11,901 nucleotides of DNA from CAYJMQ01 sp964371555 (GTDB taxonomy: Bacteria > Bdellovibrionota > JACOXK01 > 2-02-FULL-40-11): contig CAYJMQ010000057.1 of the NCBI GenBank assembly GCA_964371555.1, forward strand, positions 1 to 11,901, in the 5' to 3' direction. Made by a program: the position numbers and the translations under genes. Shown piece after piece: positions 1 to 7,019 of this stretch (positions are counted from its first letter, which is position 1; every line of letters begins with the position of its first letter). The notes below the pieces were generated by a model. That model had not been told where the DNA came from and ran no database searches. It saw only the letters and a program-made list of their open reading frames with translations.

Positions 1-1
1 G

Positions 2-268
2 GAGAAAAAATCGTGGGATCAGACGATTTTATCCGGTCTCTGGAATCAGGGGGACGAGGGAGAAAACGAGGGGGGGACTCTTGCATACTTCTTACATTCT
101 TATTTTGTAATCCCAGATGATTCAGAGGCCGTTTTGGCAGTAACCTCTCATGGAAGGGATCAATTTTGTTCTGTCGTTTCGAAAGCCAATATGATCGGCT
201 GTCAGTTTCATCCTGAAAAAAGTGGCGAAGCGGGTTTAAAAATATATAAAAATTTTCTCTCTCTTTGA
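2..268 (+). CDS. hisH: Imidazole glycerol phosphate synthase-type glutamine amidotransferase subunit HisH (C-terminal part, 5' truncated)
   Basis: This is the C-terminal 88 residues of a class I glutamine amidotransferase, open at the left edge and ending in TGA at 266-268. The stretch LAYFLHSYFV and, later, GCQFHPEKS match the end of HisH. The His (codon 209-211) and Glu (215-217) complete the Cys-His-Glu glutaminase triad; the Cys nucleophile lies outside the window. HisH hydrolyses glutamine and passes ammonia to a partner. In housekeeping histidine synthesis the partner is HisF. In surface-sugar loci, as with Pseudomonas aeruginosa WbpG, a second HisH/HisF pair feeds ammonia to an N-acetyl sugar amidotransferase. 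The gene directly downstream belongs to that amidotransferase family, so the second role is more likely here. HisF is not in the window and may lie upstream. The family call is secure; the role is inferred from context. Confidence 0.9.
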   Translation, partial: EKKSWDQTILSGLWNQGDEGENEGGTLAYFLHSYFVIPDDSEAVLAVTSHGRDQFCSVVSKANMIGCQFHPEKSGEAGLKIYKNFLSL

Positions 269-282
269 AACTGTTAAATCTC

Positions 283-310
283 TTGTCTCTCTTCCATAAT
301 AAAGTATAGT
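283..310 (+). promoter_or_regulatory. Candidate sigma70-type promoter upstream of amidotransferase A1
   Basis: TTGTCT at 283-288 (4 of 6 consensus matches) and TATAGT at 305-310 (5 of 6) are separated by 16 bases in the AT-rich gap between hisH and the next gene. A transcript would start near 317. The 75-base gap lacks a terminator hairpin, so read-through from hisH is also possible. This call rests on motif matching only. Confidence 0.35.
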
Positions 311-346
311 AAAAAAAATGGAAATAAAAGTAAGGCCTCAGTTATG

Positions 347-358
347 GAGGGAGGAGAG
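347..358 (+). promoter_or_regulatory. Strong Shine-Dalgarno sequence fixing the start of A1 at 362
   Basis: A purine run containing GGAGG and AGGAG lies between two in-frame ATGs at 344 and 362. AGGAG at 352-356 sits five bases before the ATG at 362, which is ideal spacing. No comparable site precedes the ATG at 344, so 362 is the better start. Confidence 0.65.
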
Positions 359-361
359 GCA

Positions 362-1669
362 ATGACAGAGCGAGAGTTTATAGAATTACGTCTCAAAACA
401 AAAGAAATTCCAAATGAGTATAAAGAACATGACTATTTTTTGCCGAGTATTTCGAAGGAAAAAATTCCGTATGGGAAACACGCGCTGAATTCTTTTGATG
501 GCCAGCTTGCCTTGCGTCCCAAAGAGGTTTTTTATTGCCGAAAGTGTGTGAATCCAAATCAGAGGCCCCGCATTACTTTCGATGAAAATGGGGTTTGCAG
601 CGCGTGTCGCTATAAAGAATACAAAAAAACATCCATCAATTGGGAAAAACGCCGTGAGATGTTTTTAGAAATGTTGAAGCGGTTCAGGAGCCAGGATGGC
701 AAATGGGATGTCATTGTCCCATGCAGCGGGGGGAAGGATTCCGGAGTTGTGGCACACCGTCTGAAGCATGAATATGGAATGCATCCCCTTTGCGTGACTT
801 GGTCTCCCCTCTTATATGCCAATATTGGAATGAGAAATTTTCAAAATTTAATTTCGTCAGGATTAGATAGTCACTTATGCTCTCCCAATCGTATCTTACA
901 AAGAAAACTTTCAAAATTGGGTTTGGTCGTGACTGGAAATCATCATGATCCGTTTGGTCGGGGGATTATGTGTTATGCTTTTCATGTGGCATTGAAGTAT
1001 GGAATCCAATTGATCATGTTTGGTGAAAATGCGGAGCTTGAATACGGGGGGGATACCACACATGCTGAGAAACCCTACAATCCGTTCGAAGACTGGGATA
1101 AGTTTTATTTTAAACACACATCCGTTCAAAAAATTATTAATTTTGGGCTGGAAAATGGTTATTTGACAAAGGAAGATATGAAGGAGCCGAGTCTTTTATG
1201 GTACGCTCTACCAAATATCGATCAAATAAAAAAGGCCAATATCGAAGCGCAATGGTTTGGCTGGTATCATCCTTGGACGCCCCAGGAAAATTATTATTAT
1301 GCTGCAGAGAATTATGGTTTCCAGCCTATGCCCAGAAGAACTGAGGCGACTTATTCTAAGTATGCCAGTATCGATGACCTGACGGATCCCTGGCATTATT
1401 ATATGATGCTTATTAAGTTTGGTTTCGGCAGGGCAACGTCTGACGCGGCGCACGAAATTCGGGATGGACACTTGATCAGAGAGGAGGGGGTTGCCCTCGT
1501 CAGGCGCTATGATCTCGAGTTTCCGGCTTTGACATTCAATGTTTTTCTTAAATATCTTGATATTACTGAAGAAGATTTTTGGGACATTGTGAATGCTTAT
1601 CGATCTATTTCTCCCCATTTATGGAAGTATGAACATGGGGAGTGGAAATTAATTCATCAAGTCTCTTAG
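362..1669 (+). CDS. N-acetyl sugar amidotransferase (WbpG/PseA-like), copy A1
   Basis: The 435-residue product has the marks of the N-acetyl sugar amidotransferase family. Two CxxC pairs (Cys59/62 and Cys79/82, counted from the ATG at 362) flank a conserved DENGVCSAC segment and probably bind metal. An ATP-pyrophosphatase P-loop, SGGKDS, follows at about residues 122-127. A GEN-x3-EYGG motif and a conserved GRATSDAAHEIR segment lie further on. Characterised relatives (WbpG in P. aeruginosa O-antigen, PseA and PtmG in Campylobacter) activate a sugar N-acetyl group with ATP and use ammonia from HisH to make an acetamidino group. HisH lies just upstream and G1 starts four bases after the stop, so these are probably cotranscribed. 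A1 has roughly 55 more N-terminal residues before the first Cys pair than A2. The exact sugar substrate cannot be read from sequence. An alternative start is ATG 344, which lacks a ribosome binding site. Confidence 0.87.
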   Translation: MTEREFIELRLKTKEIPNEYKEHDYFLPSISKEKIPYGKHALNSFDGQLALRPKEVFYCRKCVNPNQRPRITFDENGVCSACRYKEYKKTSINWEKRREMFLEMLKRFRSQDGKWDVIVPCSGGKDSGVVAHRLKHEYGMHPLCVTWSPLLYANIGMRNFQNLISSGLDSHLCSPNRILQRKLSKLGLVVTGNHHDPFGRGIMCYAFHVALKYGIQLIMFGENAELEYGGDTTHAEKPYNPFEDWDKFYFKHTSVQKIINFGLENGYLTKEDMKEPSLLWYALPNIDQIKKANIEAQWFGWYHPWTPQENYYYAAENYGFQPMPRRTEATYSKYASIDDLTDPWHYYMMLIKFGFGRATSDAAHEIRDGHLIREEGVALVRRYDLEFPALTFNVFLKYLDITEEDFWDIVNAYRSISPHLWKYEHGEWKLIHQVS

Positions 1670-1673
1670 GATT

Positions 1674-3766
1674 TTGAAGCAGAATATTATTGCAGTCGAT
1701 TTCCTCAATCCATTTAGCAGTATCGCATTATTCAGGTATTGGGGCAGGCGCCATATTTATTATCTTCATCGCTCAAATGACATTTTGACCTCTTTTTTTT
1801 TGTTTGTTCACAGGAAAACAGGAAAGTCGTTTGATCCCATGGACTGTACCATGTGTGTTTCGGAGGGGGAGTCTCCAGAATACATGCTCGATACCATCAT
1901 CCTTGAGAAGATGGAACTTGCCCGAAAGGTTTTTCTTCAAAAGCTGCGGCAGGTTGTTGACATTTCGGATTATGAAAGGGAGCGGGTTTCAAGGGTTTTT
2001 TCCAANNNNNNNNNNATCTAAAAGCGGGAATGGAAATTTTTCATTCCGTTCAACTCTATGTTTTTTTGGCAACTTACTTTAAAGAGCGCTGTCATATTAG
2101 CGTGGTTTTGGTTAGAAGATCGTTCTTTTCTTTTTTAGTTCAGGAATGTTTCGAAAAAGATAAAATCCAGATCGAATTTTATCGCTCCTATTTCTGGAAT
2201 CGACGGATGGTAAGAGATCACTACGAAATGGATAGGATTATCAGCATGGAGCAGGTGGTTCACTTTCCAGCATGGGTTGTGCGGGTGACAAAGTGCCTTC
2301 TATTTCTTGGCTACTTATTTTCACAGTTTATTTTGGATCATCTTTCTTCGGCGCTTGGGGCTCCGAATAAGATTCTAAAATCCCGTCGGATTTGTGCCCT
2401 GGTTTTTAGTAATCACCCGACCCATTTTCACAACTGCCTTCCCTGGGTTGTCCCGTTTGCGGACAATCTGAGAAACATCCCGGGAAACATCCCGGGAAAC
2501 ATCAAAGACGAGATTTTAACCGTTCTTCCTGCTAACTTTGGGTTGGATGCCTGGCGTTTTTATGAGGCCATATCGGGTGAAACGATAGAATATGATTATT
2601 CTTTGAGTCTAAAGTATTTGAGGGGGAACCAAAACAATAGAAGAGTTGGGTCGTATGCATTTAAGTTTTTCTTGAAGAATCTCTATCTTTATCGGCGCTT
2701 ATGGATGAGGTTCGATTCATTGTGGATTTGGATGCATAAATATGCGTTTGAATGGTTCCTCCAACTCAGTCATTTCGAAGCGCTTTTCTACGTGAGGGGG
2801 GTCAAAATATTGTGGACGATGAATGAGGATACCTCCGATACACAGCATGCCGCGATAGCCATTCACAGACTTGGGGGGGTCTGTTTAGGGACCAGTTGGT
2901 CTGAAACTTCGTTTCCTCAATGGAATATTCAAAAAAATGACATGGATATTTTTTTTGCTCGGGGAGAGCGCTCAGTTCAAATCCGGTCTGGAATGAAGGA
3001 ACAGAATATTTATTATATCGTGGCCGGATATCCGGGTGATGTTTATTTTCAGGACGAGATCAGGCGAGCGAAAGAATATCGCGAAGGCCTCTTGAGAAAA
3101 CATCCCATTAAACATATTCTTACGTTTATTGACAATAAGGCATCAAATGATTTTTTAACATCTAAAGAATTGATGCGAGACATTTACCAAAGATTGCTGG
3201 ATTGGGTAGAAGAGGAGGCTGGAAACTTTATCATTGTTAAAACCAAGACTTTGAAAACTCTTGATAAGATGCCAGATCTCATGGAGAAGATATTGTTTTA
3301 TATAAAACGCGGCAAGGCTTCGATTGTGGAAGAAAAAGGGGTTCTCTATCCGGGTTTGTCAGCGGATGCCGTATTTGGCATTTCCTCCATTACGCTGACC
3401 TCGCTAATGGCTGTTTTAAAAAAACCGGCAATCTTTTATGATCATCATCATTTGCTGGATAAATTTCCTCTTGGAATTTCAAATGGAACTATTATTTCGA
3501 AAATCGAAGAAATTATTCCAACGATACGGGATGCGATGAAAAATCATTCCTGGGCTTTATGGGATCGGGATCAACCCTATAAGGGTTCAACGATTGATCC
3601 ATTTGTAGATGGGAAGGCTGCTTGGCGGATGAGAAAATATATCGAGCTCTTGGCTGAGAGTTACAAAGGGGGGGATTCGAGAGAAGCTGCCGTAGGCAAA
3701 GCCAACGATGATTATCAAAAGAAGTGGGGAGAAAATTATGTTGTTGATGGGACTTTTACCGGGTAG
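1674..3766 (+). CDS. Surface carbohydrate biosynthesis protein, putative GT-B-type glycosyltransferase, copy G1 (interrupted by assembly gap)
   Basis: Two reading frames, 1674-2005 and 2018-3766, form one gene split by ten Ns. The first encodes the start (IIAVDFLN, then IYYLHRS) and the second the rest. Both parts align in order with the intact paralogue G2 on the minus strand. Shared landmarks are ILWTMNED followed by a glycine-rich LGGV segment, a GYP motif, LYPGLSADAVF, a KKPAIFYD segment, and a C-terminal IDPFVDGKAAWR. The pattern of a Ser-rich loop followed by GKP/KKP and a C-terminal DGKAA resembles GT-B transferases and CDP-glycerol-transferase-like proteins. I infer transfer of a sugar to a surface glycan; no catalytic residue can be assigned. 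The start is a TTG four bases after the A1 stop, with a weak AGGA just before it. No in-frame ATG lies upstream without an intervening stop. A2 begins 15 bases downstream. A tandem NIPG repeat is described separately. Confidence 0.75.
2006..2015. other. Assembly gap (10 Ns) inside G1
   Basis: Ten Ns lie within one gene. The upstream frame ends ...FS plus a partial codon AA, and the downstream frame resumes with a partial codon AT, then LKAG before MEIFHS. To join the two, the missing length must be 2 plus a multiple of 3. Ten is not, so the run is a placeholder that creates an artificial frameshift. Alignment with G2 (CFSKYAAADLYF) suggests only a few residues at most are missing. Confidence 0.95.
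2472..2503 (+). repeat. 12-bp in-frame tandem repeat in G1 (unit GAAACATCCCGG, about 2.7 copies)
   Basis: The unit occurs at 2472-2483 and 2484-2495, with a partial third copy at 2496-2503. It encodes NIPGNIPGNI. At this point G1 is about 12 residues longer than G2 (DNLR...EILTVLP against DSLKNQILALHLP). The extra residues therefore look like a tandem expansion that preserves frame. Confidence 0.85.
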
Positions 3767-3781
3767 TGAAGTGAACTCACA

Positions 3782-4963
3782 ATGGAGATAAAATACTGCA
3801 GGAGATGCGTTCTTTCGAACTTGCGTCCCTCTTCAGTCGCTGAATTTAGACACCGGCCGGGGGAGACAAAGGCAAGGCTTTTAATTGATGAGAATGGGAT
3901 TTGCGATGCCTGCCAATACGCGGAATGGAAAGATACAAAAATCGATTGGAAAAAAAGGGAAGGAGATCTCCTTCAACTGTTGGACAAGCATAGAAGAAAA
4001 GATGGTTACTTCGATGTGCTTATCCCTGGCAGTGGAGGGCGCGATAGCATAAAGGTATCCCATCTGCTGAAATACAAATATGGAATGCATCCGCTGACGG
4101 TTACCTGGCCACCGCATCTCTACACCGATATTGGCCGGAGAAATTTTGAGCGATGGATAAATGTGGGGGGCTTTGACAATATGACCTACCGCCCTAATGG
4201 CCGGATTCATCGTCTGCTTACCAAGCTTGCTTTTGAGAACCTCCTGCATCCCTTTCAGCCCTTTATTCTGGGTCAAAAGAATCTGGCCCCTAACATAGCC
4301 CTTAAATTTGGCATCAAACTGATTTTTTACGGAGAGAATGAAGCGGAGTATGGAAATCCGATTTCTGACAATGTTCGCGCGACACGGGATATCTCTGTTT
4401 ACACCGCTGATCAAAAAGAGCGGCTCGATCTCTATATATCCGGGGTTCCGGTGAAAATGTTAATCAGTCAACATGGTCTTACGCTGCATGATTTGGAGGC
4501 TTATTTCCCCCCCGATCGTCAAGAGCTGATAAAATCGAAAATAGAGATTCATTATCTCGGCTATTATCTGAAGTGGACCCCACAGGAGAGCTACTACTAC
4601 GCGGTGGAGCATTGCGGTTTTGAAGCAAATCCCGAGCGAAGTGAGGGGACTTTTACGAAATATGTGAGTCTTGATGATAAAATCGATGGATTTCATTATT
4701 GGACCTCTTTTATCAAGTTTGGTCTGGGAAGGGCGACTACCGATGCCGCGAAAGAGATTCGAAATCATCATCTGACAAGGGAAGAAGGGGTTACTTTGGT
4801 GCGTAAATTTGACGGGGAATTTCCTAAAAAATATTTCAACGAGGTTTTAGAGTATATGGATATCGATCAGGAAAGATTTTTCAATATTGTGGATTCCTTT
4901 AGATCACCGTACCTCTGGGAAAGGATCAATGGGGAGTGGAAGCTCCTGTATCAAGTCTCCTAA
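3782..4963 (+). CDS. N-acetyl sugar amidotransferase (WbpG/PseA-like), copy A2
   Basis: The 393-residue product is a paralogue of A1, roughly half identical by eye over the C-terminal third. It keeps both CxxC pairs (Cys6/9 and Cys41/44), the IDENGICDAC segment, the P-loop at residues 84-89, a YGENEAEYG motif, GRATTDAAKEIR and the same GEWKL-x2-QVS C-terminus. The P-loop reads SGGRDS rather than SGGKDS. The first Cys pair starts five residues after the initiator Met, so A2 lacks the N-terminal extension of A1. Its role is probably amidino transfer to a second position or a second sugar, using ammonia from HisH; this is inferred. It follows G1 by 15 bases. Upstream bases show only a weak ribosome binding site, so translation may be coupled to G1. 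Its last 38 bases overlap the convergent gene G2. Confidence 0.85.
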   Translation: MEIKYCRRCVLSNLRPSSVAEFRHRPGETKARLLIDENGICDACQYAEWKDTKIDWKKREGDLLQLLDKHRRKDGYFDVLIPGSGGRDSIKVSHLLKYKYGMHPLTVTWPPHLYTDIGRRNFERWINVGGFDNMTYRPNGRIHRLLTKLAFENLLHPFQPFILGQKNLAPNIALKFGIKLIFYGENEAEYGNPISDNVRATRDISVYTADQKERLDLYISGVPVKMLISQHGLTLHDLEAYFPPDRQELIKSKIEIHYLGYYLKWTPQESYYYAVEHCGFEANPERSEGTFTKYVSLDDKIDGFHYWTSFIKFGLGRATTDAAKEIRNHHLTREEGVTLVRKFDGEFPKKYFNEVLEYMDIDQERFFNIVDSFRSPYLWERINGEWKLLYQVS

Positions 4964-7019
4964 GCGGACCAGAGATAACCATCTCTTCCCCCCATCTTTT
5001 TTTGTAGCGTTCATTGGCGAAAGCGATTGCCTGAGAGGGGGGGATCTCCCGATTTAGAACGTTCAAAAGATCGTAAATATAATGGTGTATCCGGGAGGCA
5101 GACTGGCCATCCATAAAGGGATCTATATGAGATCCCTTAAAGGGCTCCAACTTTGTAAAAGATTCAGACTGCTGTTTTTTCTCTAAAGTTGTTTCAATAG
5201 CCCTATAAATTTTATTAGACTTATGAATGAGAGTTAAATTTGGCAAAATCAATGGGTATCGCTCAAAATAACGATGTTTGTCGTAGATAATGACCGGCTT
5301 TCCCAAAAGGGCGCTCAATGAGGAAAGGCTGATGCTTCCCAAACTAAAAACAAGATCCGCTGCCAATCCCGGATAGAGAGCCCCTTTGCCATAAATAAAT
5401 AAAAGCCTATCTTGATGCTGAAACATCTCTATTTTTTCTGAAAGATCGGGATAATCATCCCTGTTAAACATTTTTTTTGACTTAATAATCAAAAAATTAT
5501 CCGCCTGAGATCCTAACCAGGATAATAATTCCTGATACGTTTCTAAAAGGGTATCCCCTGAAATTAACGTATCGTTTGCGGCAATATTGTCGAAGAAAAC
5601 AACTATTTTTTTACAAGGGTTGTTATTTAAAATAGTCTCTCTTAACTCCAGGGCTTTCCGTAGTTCCGAACCGAAAATCTCTTCAGCCGGATATCCGGAG
5701 ATCACATACGAATGGCATTGAGCCGCTGTGGCCATTGAGATTTCTACCATCCGTTTTCCCCAGCAGAAGAAGATATCATTTTGGTTTTGATCCCAGGAGG
5801 GAAACGGCGGCTGTGACCAGGAAGTTTCAAGGCTCACCCCCCCGAAGCGCCTGATGGCGACTGCGGCTATCTGGGTTTGTGAATCGTCTTCATTCATCGT
5901 CCATAGAATCTTTGACCCCGTAGTCAAAAAAAGGGCTTCAAAAAAACTGAGTTTCATCAAAAAATGGATTAAATATTTTGAGATCCAAAAGTGAATTCCT
6001 CTCAGACCAAAGAGTCTTCGATATGTTCGGATGTTTTTTAAGAGCATGCCGGGAAAGGGGATCTGGCTCTGGAAAAAAAGGGGATTTTCTATTTTGGAAA
6101 AAAAATGATGACTTACGATTTCAATAAGCTGTGAAGAGCGATTCTGATAGAAATCCCTGGCCGACTTCCGTAGCGGCAGATGAAGCGCCAGAATTTGATT
6201 TTTTAAAGAATCATCACCCTGAAGCACCCAAGGGAGACAATTATGGGAGTCCGTTGCGCGGTGATTAAATATCCATGCGCAGATTCTATATTTTATTTTC
6301 TTCCCCTTTGGAAACCACACAAAAGAAATGAGTTTTAATACCAATGAGAGGATGAGATAGAGAAAAAAACCGACCCAGTGGAGGAAAAGAAAGAGCGGTT
6401 TCTTTTCCAGCTTATAGTAGGAGATCTCGCGATCCCAGAGATAATTTTTTCTTTTTTCAATCTGTTCAGGGTAATTAGCATTGTAAAAAAGAAGGGGAAG
6501 GCGGACACTTGCGTATATTTCCCTGATCCTATGAGAAAATGGCCCCTTTTTTAATAAGACAGCTTTTATCCGGTTCTTATATGGAAATTTATGTAACAGT
6601 ATGACGTAGAGTTGTAACGCAAAATAGAGATCGGCCGCCGCATATTTACTAAAGCAAGTGGCGAGTCTCGCCCGTTCATATTCGGAAATATCCCCAACTT
6701 TGTTTGTGAAATGGGATAATAAAAAATCCTCCACTATTTTTCTTTCGCTGATAAGGATCTGATTGAGTTCTTCGTAAAGTGAGCAGGCGCCATTCGATTC
6801 GGAAAGAGTGCAGTCTATCGACTGAAACGACCATCCCATCCCTTTCAGAAGTCTGGTTAAGAATGATCCGAGAATACTCTTCGTTCGATGCAGGTAGTGG
6901 ATAGAACGGATTTTTTTAAAACGCCACAAGATTACAAAAAGGGTACTCACCCCCAGTCTATCTACAATCAGCAGCGATTCGTTCGTTGGAGGTAAAGCCT
7001 TACCGATGGATAGTTCCAT
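4926..7019 (-). CDS. Surface carbohydrate biosynthesis protein, putative GT-B-type glycosyltransferase, copy G2
   Basis: The intact 697-residue paralogue of G1. Landmarks: IHYLHRTKSIL (40-50), a strongly hydrophobic stretch (about 208-235) that could anchor the protein in or on the inner membrane, HNCLPWV (259-265, also in G1), ILWTMNEDDSQTQ (371-383), GYP (442-444), ALYPGLAADLVF (547-558), SLSALLGKPVIIYD (567-580) and IDPFMDG (632-638). The Ser-rich loop followed by GKPVI is typical of GT-B folds; the donor and acceptor are unknown. The start codon overlaps the SDR stop by one base (TAATG), so translation is probably coupled. The C-terminus differs from G1: G1 stops soon after VVDGTFTG, while G2 continues through PLRRLDTGASTPH by reading the antisense strand of A2. 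This tail is probably a by-product of rearrangement. The gene call is secure; the transferase function is inferred. Confidence 0.8.
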   Translation of the reverse strand: MELSIGKALPPTNESLLIVDRLGVSTLFVILWRFKKIRSIHYLHRTKSILGSFLTRLLKGMGWSFQSIDCTLSESNGACSLYEELNQILISERKIVEDFLLSHFTNKVGDISEYERARLATCFSKYAAADLYFALQLYVILLHKFPYKNRIKAVLLKKGPFSHRIREIYASVRLPLLFYNANYPEQIEKRKNYLWDREISYYKLEKKPLFLFLHWVGFFLYLILSLVLKLISFVWFPKGKKIKYRICAWIFNHRATDSHNCLPWVLQGDDSLKNQILALHLPLRKSARDFYQNRSSQLIEIVSHHFFSKIENPLFFQSQIPFPGMLLKNIRTYRRLFGLRGIHFWISKYLIHFLMKLSFFEALFLTTGSKILWTMNEDDSQTQIAAVAIRRFGGVSLETSWSQPPFPSWDQNQNDIFFCWGKRMVEISMATAAQCHSYVISGYPAEEIFGSELRKALELRETILNNNPCKKIVVFFDNIAANDTLISGDTLLETYQELLSWLGSQADNFLIIKSKKMFNRDDYPDLSEKIEMFQHQDRLLFIYGKGALYPGLAADLVFSLGSISLSSLSALLGKPVIIYDKHRYFERYPLILPNLTLIHKSNKIYRAIETTLEKKQQSESFTKLEPFKGSHIDPFMDGQSASRIHHYIYDLLNVLNREIPPSQAIAFANERYKKRWGEEMVISGPLRRLDTGASTPH

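Noticed and set aside
318..329. Similarity between MEIK of the short leader frame and MEIK at the start of A2
   Set aside because: Four residues only, and the following residues differ; probably chance.
344..361. ATG at 344 as the start of A1
   Set aside because: The ATG at 362 has an ideal ribosome binding site that lies between the two ATGs; 344 has none.
1208..1618. 136-residue minus-strand open frame opposite A1
   Set aside because: Antisense shadow of the conserved C-terminal half of A1; no start signal or domain.
1793..1801. T9 run in G1 as a phase-variation tract
   Set aside because: Long A and T runs are common throughout this AT-moderate sequence, so it does not stand out as the G/C tracts do.
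1804..2082. 92-residue plus-strand open frame running across the N gap
   Set aside because: It is in a different frame from G1 and crosses unknown bases; G1 is supported by alignment with G2 on both sides.
3881..4414. 177-residue open frame on the minus strand opposite A2
   Set aside because: It lies wholly antisense to a gene with clear catalytic motifs, and its translation shows no recognisable domain.
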